From JALYZC01 sp963725645 (GTDB lineage Bacteria; Actinomycetota; Thermoleophilia; Solirubrobacterales; Solirubrobacteraceae): a stretch of 64,000 nucleotides of DNA. The notes under the pieces are model-generated. The model searched no databases. It was not told where the DNA came from and worked only from the letters and a program-made list of their open reading frames with translations. The position numbers and the translations under genes were made by a program. This document shows, piece after piece, positions 54,076 through 62,270 of this stretch. The DNA lies in NCBI GenBank assembly GCA_963725645.1, contig CAVRZD010000002.1, forward strand, positions 744,001 through 808,000, given 5' to 3'. Positions within the stretch are counted from its first letter, which is position 1. Every line of letters begins with the position of its first letter.

Positions 54076-54858
54076 CTAACCCTGGGGTGGGGGCCGCTGC
54101 TCCGGCGGCGGCGGCGGTGCCGCGGGCGGCGGAGGCGGTGCGGACCCGGGCGCGGCCGGCGCGGCCGGCGCCGCCGGCGCGGCCTGCCCCTGCAGCCCGA
54201 TCAGCTCGAAGTACATGACGGCGGCCGCCAACGCGCTGAGCGGCGCGATGATCACGCTGCCGATCAGCGTGAAGATCGCGTAGGCGACGAGGCTGTCGGA
54301 GATGCCCCCGCCGATCGCCCCGAAGATCCGCTGGATGATGAACTGGATGATGAACAGCACCACGATGACGGCGAGGACCTGCCAGAAGTTGCCCCTGGTC
54401 AGCTCGTAGGAGCGGCCGAAGGCGTCGAAGCCCTTGCGTTCGATCACGATCGCCGGTGCCACCACGGCCCAGATCGTCACCAGGATCACGCCGGGGACGA
54501 TCAGCAGGAGGAACCCGATGCCCTCCGCGATGCCGCCCACGACGCCGACCACGATCAGCATCCCCAGTACGGGGATGACCGAGCGGAAGAGCTCGCCGAT
54601 CGAGAAGTCGCGCTGACCGTCCTGGAGGTCCTCCACGCTGCGCACCACGACGCCCTGGTAGATGAAGCCCGTGACGAAGCCGAGCGCGATGAGGAGCAGG
54701 AGGACCAGCAGGCCGCCGGTGCCCGTCAGGACCGCGCCCGTGATGATGGCCAGCGGCAGGTAGAGGATCAGCGCAGCCGGGAGGTAGACCGACGCCTGGC
54801 TGGTGTACAGCTCGAAGATGCGGTTGAAGACCTTGCCGACATCAAGTTTTTGGGTCAT
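54076..54858 (-). CDS. Membrane protein with a Pro/Ala-rich tail
   Basis: A protein of 260 residues. The cytoplasmic start LDVGKVFNRIFELYTSQASVYLPAALILY is typical of membrane proteins related to the GDPD anchor / DUF7544 group, followed by about six hydrophobic segments with a cytoplasmic motif FDAFGRSYELTRGNFWQVL. The last 45 residues are Ala/Pro only (QAAPAAPAAPAAP). It may shape or anchor to the membrane; no enzymatic motif is seen. Confidence 0.7.
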   Translation of the reverse strand: MTQKLDVGKVFNRIFELYTSQASVYLPAALILYLPLAIITGAVLTGTGGLLVLLLLIALGFVTGFIYQGVVVRSVEDLQDGQRDFSIGELFRSVIPVLGMLIVVGVVGGIAEGIGFLLLIVPGVILVTIWAVVAPAIVIERKGFDAFGRSYELTRGNFWQVLAVIVVLFIIQFIIQRIFGAIGGGISDSLVAYAIFTLIGSVIIAPLSALAAAVMYFELIGLQGQAAPAAPAAPAAPGSAPPPPPAAPPPPPEQRPPPQG

Positions 54859-54902
54859 GGCACGAACCTACCTGCTCGCACCGACGGAAGCCAGCGTTGC
54901 GC

Positions 54903-54908
54903 TATACA
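54903..54908 (+). promoter_or_regulatory. -10 box of a leaderless promoter
   Basis: TATACA, 7 bases before the GTG at 54916. Confidence 0.4.
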
Positions 54909-54915
54909 CCTGACG

Positions 54916-55332
54916 GTGTCCTCCTCCCCGGACAGCCCGCGGCGGATCGTCGTCGCCGTCGTGGTGACGCTGGCGCTGGCGGCGGCCGCCGTGCCCGCGG
55001 TCGCGGCCGTGGCCTCCTGGGCGTTCCCCGCGCCCGATCACCGCTACCAGGCCCGCATCGTGTGCGGGAAGGACGGCAGTCCGTCGCACAGCTGCCACCT
55101 CCAGGACCTTCCGCGCGCGGAGTTCGTGGACCACTACGACGCCGTGCGTCTCTACCGCCGCTGCGTGACCAAGCCCAGCGGCGTGACCTACTGCGACGAC
55201 CTCAAGACGGCTCCGCTCGCGGACACCCCGATCGCGGACCCGCTGGACATCGATCAGGTCGGGCCGTGGCGGGTGACCTGGTCGGTGGAGGGCCGCCGCG
55301 TGGGCGACTGGGCGTTCACCGTCGCGTGGTGA
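54916..55332 (+). CDS. Membrane-anchored extracytoplasmic protein with four Cys
   Basis: A protein of 138 residues from GTG 54916. One N-terminal helix (IVVAVVVTLALAAAAVPAVAAV) acts as signal or anchor; the outer part has four Cys (IVCGKD, SHSCHL, YRRCVT, TYCDDL) likely to form two disulfides, and ends GPWRVTWSVEGRRVGDWAFTVAW. I do not recognise a family. It is divergent from the membrane protein at 54858, with 57 bases between starts. Confidence 0.6.
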   Translation: MSSSPDSPRRIVVAVVVTLALAAAAVPAVAAVASWAFPAPDHRYQARIVCGKDGSPSHSCHLQDLPRAEFVDHYDAVRLYRRCVTKPSGVTYCDDLKTAPLADTPIADPLDIDQVGPWRVTWSVEGRRVGDWAFTVAW

Positions 55333-55347
55333 GCGCCGGGGCGCCGC

Positions 55348-55794
55348 CTAAGCGGGCGGTGCGCCCAGACCCGGGCTGCGGAAGACCTCGTCCGCGACGC
55401 GCGCCGCGTCGCCGCGGCCGAACGACCGCGCCAGGTACTCCTCGACTTCGTCGCGCGTGCGGCCCTGCATGCGCATCTCGATCGCGAGGGTGTGGACGGC
55501 GTCCGCGGCCGCCGGCGCGGGCTCGCCGGCGTCCTCCTCGGAGTCGGCGGCCGACGCGCGCAGTCTCACGACCTCGGGCGGGCCGGAATCGCCGAGCCGG
55601 CGGCGGAGCTCCTCGCAGCGCCCCCTGAGGCGCTCGGCGTCGTCGGCGAGCGCCTCGATCATCGCGGACGGCGTGCCCCCCGGCAGCGACCCGGAGAGCC
55701 GCTCGAGGCGGCGCACCTGCGTCTCGAGTGCCTCCCCAAGGTCGCCGATCAGGCGCAGGGTGTCGAGGAGGGCGTCGTCCTGTTGGGTGGCCAT
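55348..55794 (-). CDS. Coiled-coil protein of unknown function
   Basis: A protein of 148 residues from ATG 55794. The first 70 residues have heptad-like order (LLDTLRLIGDLGEALETQVRRLERL; LADDAERLRGRCEELRRRLGD); an acidic linker follows, then a C-terminal helix pair HTLAIEMRMQGRTRDEVEEYLARSFG and ARVADEVFRS. The layout suggests a structural or adaptor protein. No family recognised. Confidence 0.6.
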   Translation of the reverse strand: MATQQDDALLDTLRLIGDLGEALETQVRRLERLSGSLPGGTPSAMIEALADDAERLRGRCEELRRRLGDSGPPEVVRLRASAADSEEDAGEPAPAAADAVHTLAIEMRMQGRTRDEVEEYLARSFGRGDAARVADEVFRSPGLGAPPA

Positions 55795-55850
55795 GGGACC
55801 GGTGGGGGCACCGCCCCGGCCGTTCCACGGCGAGCGGCGGCCAGCGGAGT

Positions 55851-56171
55851 CTAGTTGGCGCACCGACCGCTGCCCAACGGCGTCTCGTCGATCCGGCGGC
55901 GGTGCCCCTCGATCGACTCGAACTCCCCGATCAGCTCGGAGTAGAGCTCCTTCTCGGCGTCGCGGACATCGTCGCCGTGCTCGCGCTCGGTGCTCGCATC
56001 GGTCAGCGCCTCGACGAGCTGGTCGCCGCCCATGCCGGTGTGGCGGTGGATCCGCCACACCGGGAGCACGATCCCGTGCCGGCGGAAGGCGCGGTACCAC
56101 GCAAGGGCGTGATGGTAGTTCGTGTCGACGAGCGTGCCGTCGACGTCGAGGATCGTGGCCGGAGGGGACAC
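55851..56171 (-). pseudogene. HAD-family hydrolase fragment, C-terminal half missing
   Basis: A 106-residue reading frame from GTG 56171 starts with HAD motif I, TILDVDGTLVDTNYHHALAWYRAFRRHG, and continues through the cap helices (HRHTGMGGDQLVEAL, YSELIGEFESIEG). Real HAD phosphatases are about 220 residues; motifs II, III and IV with the Thr, Lys and second Asp pair are absent, and the frame stops after an unrelated 15 residues. Only about 55 bases remain before the next gene, so the rest was deleted rather than shifted. Confidence 0.65.
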
Positions 56172-56209
56172 CTCGCGGTTGTCCCCGAACGCGCGCGCGG
56201 GAAACCGTG

Positions 56210-57004
56210 TCAGCCGTCGGCGGGTGGCGGGTCCGGCGACCGGGGCGCCGGCGAGGGCGGCGCGAAGCCGCCGTAGGTCTCGTCCGACGGCGGCGGCGGC
56301 GGAGGCGGAGGAACGGCGGCGTGCGGCGGGGCGGACGGCGCCGGTGGCGGCGCGGTGGCGCCGAAGGGCGGCGGCGCGGGCGCTCCCCATGTGATCGGAG
56401 CCCCCGTGGCCGCCGCGGCGGTGACCACCGCCGACGGCCGCACCACGACGACGTGCGTGGAGGCGATCTTGTCGTGGAGCGCCTGGTTCTCGCGGTCCCA
56501 CAGCGGCCACAGGTAGTCGACCACGAGGTAGATGTAGAGCGTGACGAGCGCGAGGAGATACTTGCCGACGCCCTCGCGCAGCAGCGCCCGACCGAACGTC
56601 ATCTGCTCGCCGTCGTCGCGCACGATGCGGATGCCCGTCGCCTGCTTGCCCAGGGTCTGGCCGTTGTGGGCGCCCTTGCGCGATTCGAGGATCGTGAGGT
56701 ACGCGATGCCCACGAGCAGCCCGAGCGCGATGCTCAGCGCCTGGAAGAGGTCGCGGTCGTCGCTGACCTTCCCGCCGCCGGCGGCCACGATCACGCCGAT
56801 CACAAAGCCCAGCGCGAACTGGAGCCCGAACACGACCAGCACGTCGAGGAAGAACGCGCCCACGCGTGCGCCGTAGCCGCTGAGCTGCTGCGGCTCGCCG
56901 CCGGCCGGGGTGAAGTACGGCTCGCGCGACGCGGTCGCCGGAGCGGGTGGCGGTGGAGGAGGCGGCGGCGCCCAGGACCCGGCGGGAGGCGGGGGCTGAT
57001 TCAT
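56210..57004 (-). CDS. RDD-family membrane protein with Pro-rich ends
   Basis: A protein of 264 residues from ATG 57004 (TAACCT 7 bases upstream). Pro-rich N-terminus (PPPPAGSWAPPPPPPPPAP), then the RDD domain: GYGARVGAFFLDVLVVFG, NGQTLGKQATGIRIV and DYLWPLWDRENQALHDKIASTHVV, with three membrane helices. The tail is again Pro-rich. RDD proteins may act as small transporters or helpers of ion exchange; the role here is unknown. Confidence 0.82.
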   Translation of the reverse strand: MNQPPPPAGSWAPPPPPPPPAPATASREPYFTPAGGEPQQLSGYGARVGAFFLDVLVVFGLQFALGFVIGVIVAAGGGKVSDDRDLFQALSIALGLLVGIAYLTILESRKGAHNGQTLGKQATGIRIVRDDGEQMTFGRALLREGVGKYLLALVTLYIYLVVDYLWPLWDRENQALHDKIASTHVVVVRPSAVVTAAAATGAPITWGAPAPPPFGATAPPPAPSAPPHAAVPPPPPPPPSDETYGGFAPPSPAPRSPDPPPADG

Positions 57005-57011
57005 GCGCGGC

Positions 57012-57017
57012 AGGTTA
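57012..57017 (-). promoter_or_regulatory. -10 box of a leaderless promoter for the RDD gene
   Basis: TAACCT on the minus strand, 7 bases before the ATG at 57004. Confidence 0.4.
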
Positions 57018-57068
57018 GCTGCCGCCACCGGCGCCATTTCGGCGATGATGGAGGGCGGCGCACACCTC

Positions 57069-57485
57069 ATGCGACTCGTGCTCAACATCATCTGGCTCGT
57101 GCTAGCCGGGTTCTGGCTGGCGATCGGCTACGCGCTGGCGGCGCTGGTCTGCTTCATCCTCATCATCACGATCCCGTTCGGGATCGCGGCGCTGCGGATC
57201 GGGCTGTTCGCGCTGTGGCCGTTCGGGCGCACCGTGGTGCGCCGGGCCGACGCGGGCGCCGGCTCGGCGATCGGCAACGTCATCTGGTTCATCCTGTGCG
57301 GCTGGTGGCTCGCGATCGCCCACGTGATCACGGGCGTCGCGTTGTGCATCACGCTGATCGGCATCCCGCTGGGCCTGGCGAACTTCAAGCTGATCCCGGT
57401 GTCGCTGACGCCGTTCGGCCGCGACATCGTCTCGGTCGAGGAGGCCCAGGCCGCGGGGTACGAGTCGCAGGTGATCGTGCGGTAG
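57069..57485 (+). CDS. YccF-family inner membrane protein
   Basis: A protein of 138 residues from ATG 57069. Two copies of the YccF pattern: VLNIIWLVLAGFWLAIGYALAALVCFILIITIPFGIAALRIG and IGNVIWFILCGWWLAIAHVITGVALCITLIGIPLGLANFKL, each a pair of helices ending in PFG or PLG, with LTPFGRDIV near the end. The family is conserved but its function is not established. Confidence 0.88.
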   Translation: MRLVLNIIWLVLAGFWLAIGYALAALVCFILIITIPFGIAALRIGLFALWPFGRTVVRRADAGAGSAIGNVIWFILCGWWLAIAHVITGVALCITLIGIPLGLANFKLIPVSLTPFGRDIVSVEEAQAAGYESQVIVR

Positions 57486-57546
57486 GGCTGGGAGGCCCGG
57501 CCACGACCCGAATGGCTCCGTAGCCGGCGGGTCGTGGAAACAGCAA

Positions 57547-57630
57547 TGCGGCTGAGAGGACTCGAACCTCCAAGGGCTTGCGCCCACGGCGACCTGAACG
57601 CCGCGTGTTTACCAATTTCACCACAGCCGC
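57547..57630 (-). tRNA. tRNA-Leu (CAG)
   Basis: Acceptor GCGGCTG / CAGCCGC, anticodon stem CGGCG / CGCCG with loop TTCAGGT, long variable arm TGGGCGCAAGCCC, T-loop TTCGAGT, discriminator A. No CCA encoded. Confidence 0.92.
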
Positions 57631-57805
57631 GTGGCCGCTTAGGAATCTAGCGAGAGTTCAGGTCTTGAGCCCGACTCGGGCGACCATCCTCGCGACACCT
57701 TTCGCGGCGATTGATTCGGACTGCCCAGCGCAAACCCTCGTGCTGACCAGTCAGGCGATGGTGCACGCCGGCGCGGTCGCACGCTGCTGCAACAGTCGGG
57801 CGATG

Positions 57806-57916
57806 TCAGTCGCGGATTTTGGTGCGAGGCAAGCCGGTGCGTCGGGAGACCTCGCAGTCGTTGTGGCCAGCGGTGACCAGGGCGAGCGCTTGCTCCTTGA
57901 CGCGCGGCGGGTGCAT
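57806..57916 (-). pseudogene. HTH remnant of a tRNA-linked HTH-LAGLIDADG protein
   Basis: From ATG 57916 a 36-residue frame reads PPRVKEQALALVTAGHNDC, then EVSRRTGLPRTKIRD, and stops at TGA. This is a complete helix-turn-helix of the type found at the N-terminus of the LAGLIDADG-containing family seen at 34048. In that family Trp follows RD, so TGG to TGA would explain the stop. The rest of the gene cannot be found downstream. The 486 bases between tRNA-Leu(CAG) and tRNA-Glu hold no other gene I can support. Confidence 0.5.
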
Positions 57917-58116
57917 GCCCGTACGTTGCGGGCAATCGTGTGACGGGTGGTGCGCAAAATGCTCCGAGTTCGTAACGAGGCGCCCTGAGTCGCCCCCGCA
58001 GCACGGTGGCGATCAGCGCCCAACCGCACCAGACCGTCCCCGGCGACGCGCGCGGCGATCCTGCCCCGCTCGGGCGGCCCACGAGGCCCCTGGTACCCTC
58101 AATCGCCGCGCCGCTC

Positions 58117-58189
58117 GCCGCTATCGTCTAGGGGACTAGGACGCCGCCCTCTCACGGCGGAAACCCGGGTTCGAATCCCGGTAGCGGTA
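58117..58189 (+). tRNA. tRNA-Glu (CUC), attachment site of integrated elements
   Basis: Acceptor GCCGCTA / TAGCGGT (G-U at the first pair), anticodon loop CCTCTCA between CGCCG and CGGCG, T-arm CCGGG-TTCGAAT-CCCGG, discriminator A. TACCCT at 58094-58099 may be the -10 box. Its last 20 bases are repeated at 62712-62733. Confidence 0.92.
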
Positions 58190-58191
58190 CT
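58170..58191 (+). repeat. Left copy of the tRNA-Glu 3'-end repeat (att-like)
   Basis: ttcgaatcccggtagcggta plus ct is identical to the sequence at 62712-62733. It spans the T-loop to the 3' end of the tRNA, the classical target of tyrosine integrases. Confidence 0.75.
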
Positions 58192-58199
58192 TACGCCTG

Positions 58200-58219
58200 C
58201 CCCGTGGCCACCGGGGTTT
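58200..58219 (+). terminator. Terminator after tRNA-Glu
   Basis: Stem CCCCG / CGGGG with loop TGGCCAC, followed by TTT, 11 bases after the tRNA. Confidence 0.4.
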
Positions 58220-58265
58220 GCGGGGCTTCAGCGGGGGCGTTGGGATACAGCTTGGGATACATCGG

Positions 58266-58421
58266 CTAGCGACGTTCGCGCTCGCCAATCGCGCGCCAAT
58301 CCTCTACGGGAAGGCCGTGGGTCCTCTCCCATTTCGCAACCTGCTCGTCGGTGTCGGCCGCGGCCCGGCGCACGTCGCCTTCGTACTTCTCGGCAACGCG
58401 GCGGGCATAGCGGTTGCTCAC
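58266..58421 (-). CDS. Small protein of unknown function
   Basis: A 51-residue frame from GTG 58421: VSNRYARRVAEKYEGDV, then a helical acidic part and WERTHGLPVEDWRAIGERERR. The frame stays open and protein-like further upstream (about another 30 residues with several Cys), so the true start may be near 58500. Position just inside the tRNA-Glu end of the element is where excisionase-like or small regulatory genes often lie; there is no direct sign of that function. Confidence 0.4.
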   Translation of the reverse strand: MSNRYARRVAEKYEGDVRRAAADTDEQVAKWERTHGLPVEDWRAIGERERR

Positions 58422-58606
58422 CCTGCCGGAAAAGCTGGTATTGCCTCTTCCGTCAGAACAACGGGCGAGCTGGCACCCGCGGCGTTTGCGTAGTCCCCCG
58501 CACCGGATTGCGGGGCGAGCACGGATGGCGGCGATGCGCCGCGAGCATAGCGTCGGCCATGAGGTCAGGGCGAACCACGGAAGTCGTCAGGAAGAAGGAC
58601 GGTCTG

Positions 58607-59335
58607 ATGATGGCAACCACGCAGCGGAGTCGGTCCCTGGTCGTTGCAGTGCTCCTTGGTACGGTCGTTGGGCTTGCCGCCGGCTGCGGCGGCTCCTCGT
58701 CCAACACGCAGACCGGCACGATATCGGCGATGCAGGTCGGCGGGATTTCCCTGGGCGCGCTCGCGAGCGGCACCGTGTCGGCCTCCGAGGCGACCACCAC
58801 GGGGGTGACTGTCACCACGTCCAACGGCAAACAGGTGGCGGCGTCGGTGCCCGCGAGTCTGGCTCACAGTCTTCGCTTGCGCCAGGTGGTCGAGATCAAG
58901 AAAGTCTCCGGCGGCAAATGGGAGGTCACCCGGATCGTGAAGCAGGCACCGTCCGGAGCGACAACCTCGGGAGCGTCAACCTCACCGGCAACATCGACTT
59001 CTCAAGCCGCGACCAATCCCTCGCCGACGACCTCGCCCTCGACGCCCGCAACCGCAACCGCCCCCGCGGGCAGCGTCAAGGCCTGCATCCAGGGCGCGGG
59101 GTTCACAGTGGCCGTCAAGCCGCTCAGCAGCACGGACCGCAACCTGGGCGTGGGCGCCAAGTGGGAGGTCACCACTCCCTCGGGTGAGCTCCACACGGTC
59201 GATATCTGGAAGACCCCGGCTGACGCCTCCCAGTTCGCCCGGAACGCGGGCGACGGCTACCGAGCCTTTGGGTCCGTCACCGTCCAGGACGCAGGCACCG
59301 CCGACGCGAAGAAGATCGAGGCCTGTCTGCACTGA
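58607..59335 (+). CDS. Secreted lipoprotein of unknown function
   Basis: A protein of 242 residues from ATG 58607 (GAAGAAGGAC upstream). Signal TTQRSRSLVVAVLLGTVVGLAAGC with lipobox LAAGC near residues 21-25, then GGSSSNTQTGT. A small domain (about 30-110; VTVTTSNGKQVAASVPASLAHSLRL) may be an OB- or SH3-like fold. A Thr/Ser/Pro-rich linker follows, then a C-terminal part ending GSVTVQDAGTADAKKIEACLH with a Cys pair. It lies inside the integrated element; it may be a cargo gene. Confidence 0.65.
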   Translation: MMATTQRSRSLVVAVLLGTVVGLAAGCGGSSSNTQTGTISAMQVGGISLGALASGTVSASEATTTGVTVTTSNGKQVAASVPASLAHSLRLRQVVEIKKVSGGKWEVTRIVKQAPSGATTSGASTSPATSTSQAATNPSPTTSPSTPATATAPAGSVKACIQGAGFTVAVKPLSSTDRNLGVGAKWEVTTPSGELHTVDIWKTPADASQFARNAGDGYRAFGSVTVQDAGTADAKKIEACLH

Positions 59336-59452
59336 GGCATGGCGGCGGGCCGCGCCTGCACATCTGCTCTCACTCGAGGCAGCGGACCACCGTGAGCATC
59401 GCCGCGGCCCTGACGCGGAACAGAGCCGGATTCGAATCCAAGGCCGCAGCAC

Positions 59453-59902
59453 CTAGCTGGCGCGGGCCCGGTCGATGTAGGACTGCAACGCCTGCGCGGT
59501 GGCAGCGGCGGCGCCGTCGGTTTCATGCGTGTAGCGCTCAAGCGTGAGCGCCACGCTCGCGTGCCCCACCCGCCGCATCACCTCGGCCGGGTCAATGCCG
59601 GCGGCGATCATGAGCGAGGTGTAGGTGTGGCGCGCCTCATGCAATGTGAACGGCTGTAGGCCCGCGCCCTTCCAAGCGGCGCGGGCGGTGGCGCGGATGG
59701 TGGAGGGCACGAACGGCTGCTCGGCTGTGCGGCCGAACACCAAGTCGTCGGGGTTGGCGCGGCCGGTGGCCAGCAGGTGCGCAACGAGCATGGGGCGCAG
59801 CTCGCGAATGATGGGCACGCCGCGCTCCCCGGCCTGGGACTTGGCCGCGATGGGCCCTTCGTAGTCATCCCAGCCTCCGCCGGGAAGCTTGAGGGCCGAC
59901 AT
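59453..59902 (-). pseudogene. Tyrosine integrase, 5'-truncated (copy A)
   Basis: The last 150 residues of a phage-type integrase. Visible catalytic parts: HEARHTYTSLMIAAG (His and second Arg), RVGHASVALTLERYTHE (His and nucleophile Tyr). The N-terminal arm-binding and SAM-like domains and the first catalytic Arg are missing; the frame begins in the middle of the catalytic domain. It is about 85% similar by eye to copy B at 62810. It cannot be active alone. Confidence 0.85.
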
Positions 59903-60005
59903 TGGCCAACACTAGCGAGCGGCGGTGGGCCGTGTAATAGGCGGCGCGTGGCACGAGTGCGGTGGTCAGCTGCCACCTTCTGCTGCTTGCGCTGCGCCGC
60001 TCCCA

Positions 60006-60190
60006 TCAGCTCCGATTGGCCGGTCGCAGGACATCCAGCGGGAAGCGCCCCAGCGCAAAGGTCGAGGCCAGCTCCTCGGGCCTAGGTGGCTCGAAGTGGA
60101 CGTTCTTGTAGTCGTTGTCGGCGTCATTCTCGCCGTGCTTCCACAGGGTTGCCCTGAGGCTGGCCCGGCCCCGTGCCCCCCGACTCCCCC
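60006..60190 (-). pseudogene. C-terminal fragment of an unknown protein
   Basis: The minus strand reads, toward a TGA at 60006-60008, SLRATLWKHGENDADNDYKN, then VHFEPPRPEELASTFALGRF and PLDVLRPANRS. Composition and codon use look like a true protein end. No start can be set because the sequence farther upstream loses coding character. The stop overlaps an ATG (TGATG) of a short frame that leads toward the integrase. Apart from this I see nothing in 59903-60369. Confidence 0.4.
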
Positions 60191-60369
60191 AGGCCGTGCT
60201 GGGCGCCGTGCGGCCCTGTGCGGCTCGCTGGGGCGTATCGCCCGTGCCGGGCAGGGGTGGGGTCAGGGACTAGGGACGAAGGGGGTACGGCCCCACCAAG
60301 CCCCCAGAACCGTGGCGGGCGCTGGGGGACTTGACGCGGCTACATGCCTGGCGGGATGGTGGGCGGGCG

Positions 60370-60765
60370 ATGTCGCAGGAGAACGTGGAGACCTTTCGAC
60401 GTAACGCAGATGCGATCTCTCGCAGCGATACCGAATCTATCCCGGACACGGTGCACCCTGAGGCGGTCCTAGAGCCGTTGAGAGCAGCGACCGAGGGCAC
60501 CTACGTAGGCCGCGAAGGCATGCGGCGGTTCTTGGCTGACACGGTGGAAACGTTCGAGGTGTTCCAGGTCTCCTATACCGATGTCCGCGACCTCGGGGAC
60601 CGGGTGCTCGCGATCGGATCGATTCGGGTGCGCGGCAAGGGAAGCGGCGTCGAAACCGACATCCCAACGGCGGCCATCGCGGAGTACCGGGATGGCCTGC
60701 TCTGGCGCTATAAGGACTACGGGGAGGCGGCGCTGGCCCTCGAAGCCGTGGGGCTGCGGGAGTAG
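60370..60765 (+). CDS. SnoaL-like (NTF2-fold) protein
   Basis: A protein of 131 residues: MSQENVETFRRNADAISRSD, then VHPEAVLEPLRAATEGTYVGREGMRRFLADTVETFEVFQVSY and RDLGDRVLAIGSIRVRGKGSGVE, closing with YRDGLLWRYKDYGEAALALEAVGLRE. This is the well-known ...ALEAVGL ending of actinobacterial SnoaL-like proteins. Function unknown. Inside the tRNA-Glu element, 146 bases before a second SnoaL gene. Confidence 0.82.
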   Translation: MSQENVETFRRNADAISRSDTESIPDTVHPEAVLEPLRAATEGTYVGREGMRRFLADTVETFEVFQVSYTDVRDLGDRVLAIGSIRVRGKGSGVETDIPTAAIAEYRDGLLWRYKDYGEAALALEAVGLRE

Positions 60766-60911
60766 CGGTCTCACTCCTCCTCCTCCGCGCGCGCAGCAGT
60801 CGCTCGCTGCGCTCGGGCTCGGACATAGGCGTGGCCCGGAACCGCTGCAGAATTTTCCTGGGTCCAACTCCCTTGGAGTAGGCTCGGCAAAAGCGAATCG
60901 GGGAGGGCTAA

Positions 60912-61304
60912 ATGTCCAGCGAGAACGTCGATGTCGTCAAGCAGGGCTTTGAGGCCTTTGGGCGGGGTGATCTCGACGCGGTGGCGGAAACCTTCGACGA
61001 GCAGGTGGAGTGGTGGACCTCTGAGGAGATCCCCAACGGGGGCACGATCAAGGGCCGGGACGCGGTCATCCAGAGCTTCGCCGCCATCGGCGACGACTGG
61101 GATGAGTTCACCCTGGAGCCCGAGCAGTTCCTCGACGCTGGCGACTGGGTGGTGGTGCGCGGGAAGGCGCGGCTCAAGGCCAAGGCCAGCGGGCAGACCC
61201 TCGAGGAGCGATTTGCCCACGTGGTGGAGATCCGCGACGGCAAGACCGTCCGCGGCGAGTTCCATTCCGACTCCGCGAAGGAGTACAAGGCCCTCAACGC
61301 TTGA
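60912..61304 (+). CDS. SnoaL-like (NTF2-fold) protein
   Basis: A protein of 130 residues, GGGGAGGGC before the ATG. MSSENVDVVKQGFEAFGRGD, WWTSEEIPNGGTIKGRDAVI, LEPEQFLDAGDWVVVRGKA and IRDGKTVRGEFHSDSAKEY make it a clear relative of the gene at 23100, while the neighbour at 60370 is more distant. Its leader also contains TAGGCTCG like that of 23100. One copy could have come from the other through the mobile element, or the reverse. Confidence 0.83.
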   Translation: MSSENVDVVKQGFEAFGRGDLDAVAETFDEQVEWWTSEEIPNGGTIKGRDAVIQSFAAIGDDWDEFTLEPEQFLDAGDWVVVRGKARLKAKASGQTLEERFAHVVEIRDGKTVRGEFHSDSAKEYKALNA

Positions 61305-61340
61305 TCGCCGTTGTACGCGGCAGCCTCTGGGTCGCCTTCG

Positions 61341-61376
61341 GAGGCGGACAGGGCCCCCGAAGCCGTAGGGCTGCGC
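61341..61376 (+). pseudogene. C-terminal scrap of another SnoaL gene
   Basis: Plus-strand codons read EADRAPEAVGLR, which corresponds to the usual C-terminus of this family (EALEAVGLRE in the gene ending at 60765). It abuts the point where the IS110 transposase loses its reading frame, so the insertion sequence lies against, or recombined into, a SnoaL gene. Confidence 0.4.
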
Positions 61377-61379
61377 GCT

Positions 61380-62270
61380 CAAGAAGGCGCGCAAGGGGCC
61401 CGGGGTGCGCACCGCGATCCAGGCGGCCTCGCAGAGCATGTGGCGCGCCGCGGAGGAGCCCTGCTTGGAGATCCGCCCGTGGCGCGCCGCCTGCTCGCCC
61501 GATTGGCGCACCTTGGGGTCAAGCCCGACGTAGCCGACGAGGCGCTTGGGCGACTCGAAGCGGCGGATGTCGCCCACTACCGCGACGAAGGTGGCGGCCG
61601 AGACGAGGCTCACCCCGGGCACGCTCATCAGCCGCTTGACCGCCTCCGAGTCGAGCGCGAGCTTGGCGAGCTCAGACTCCAGCGCCGCGATCTCCTGTGA
61701 GAGGAAGTCGACCTCCCGCAGGCAGCTCTCGACGACCTGGCGCTCGTGTGCCGGCAGCTCAAGCCGCGCGAGCCAGCCGCGTCCCGCGCGCCCAAAGAGG
61801 TCCGACATCGGCGGGCGGCCCTTCAGGTTGCGCGCCAGCGCCGCGTGGACGGCGTTCTTTGCCCGAGTCCGTGAGCGCACGAGGCGATCGCGCCGCCCGA
61901 GCAGGCCGCGCAACGCGCGCGTTGACTCGTCGGGGCTCCAGACGGCGGGCAGAAAGCCCGCATCGAGCAGCTCGCAGAGAGTGGACGCGTCGACCTTGTC
62001 GGTCTTGACCTTGGCCTCGGCGATCGCCCGCACCCGGCGGGTGTTGGCGACCACGACGCGGGCGACGTGCGGCTCGATGATCCGCGCGATCGCGTTCGCC
62101 GGCCCGGTCGCCTCAAGCGCCACCTGGTCGTCCGGCGCCAGGCTCCGCGCGAACAGCTCGAGCTCCTCCACGCTCGTCCTAACCCTCCCCGCCGAGCGAA
62201 CCTCACCGCCTTGCTCCTTGATCGCGACCTCGCAAAAGTCGCGGTGAACATCCAGCGCTATCGAGCGCAT
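61380..62270 (-). pseudogene. IS110-family transposase, C-terminally truncated
   Basis: About 297 residues remain from ATG 62270 (AAGGAGGC upstream). DEDD domain: IALDVHRDFCEVAI, VALEATGPANA, KTDKVDASTL (D, E and D's of the RuvC-like site). A coiled segment follows (QVVESCLREVDFLSQEIAALESELAKL), then the Tnp_20 part GVSLVSAATFVAVVGD and HGRISKQGSSAARHMLCEAAW with the candidate nucleophile Ser. After PGPLRAF the native end is lost and the frame runs into SnoaL sequence; about 40-60 residues are missing. Such elements have no inverted ends; the 5' non-coding end may still encode the guide (bridge) RNA. Confidence 0.85.

Noticed and set aside
59925..60404. Plus-strand frame before the first SnoaL gene
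   Set aside because: Arg/Gly/Pro-rich and opposite a better minus-strand protein end at 60006-60190.
60771..61380. Extension of the IS110 transposase to 60771
   Set aside because: This part reads antisense through the SnoaL gene at 60912 and has no transposase character.
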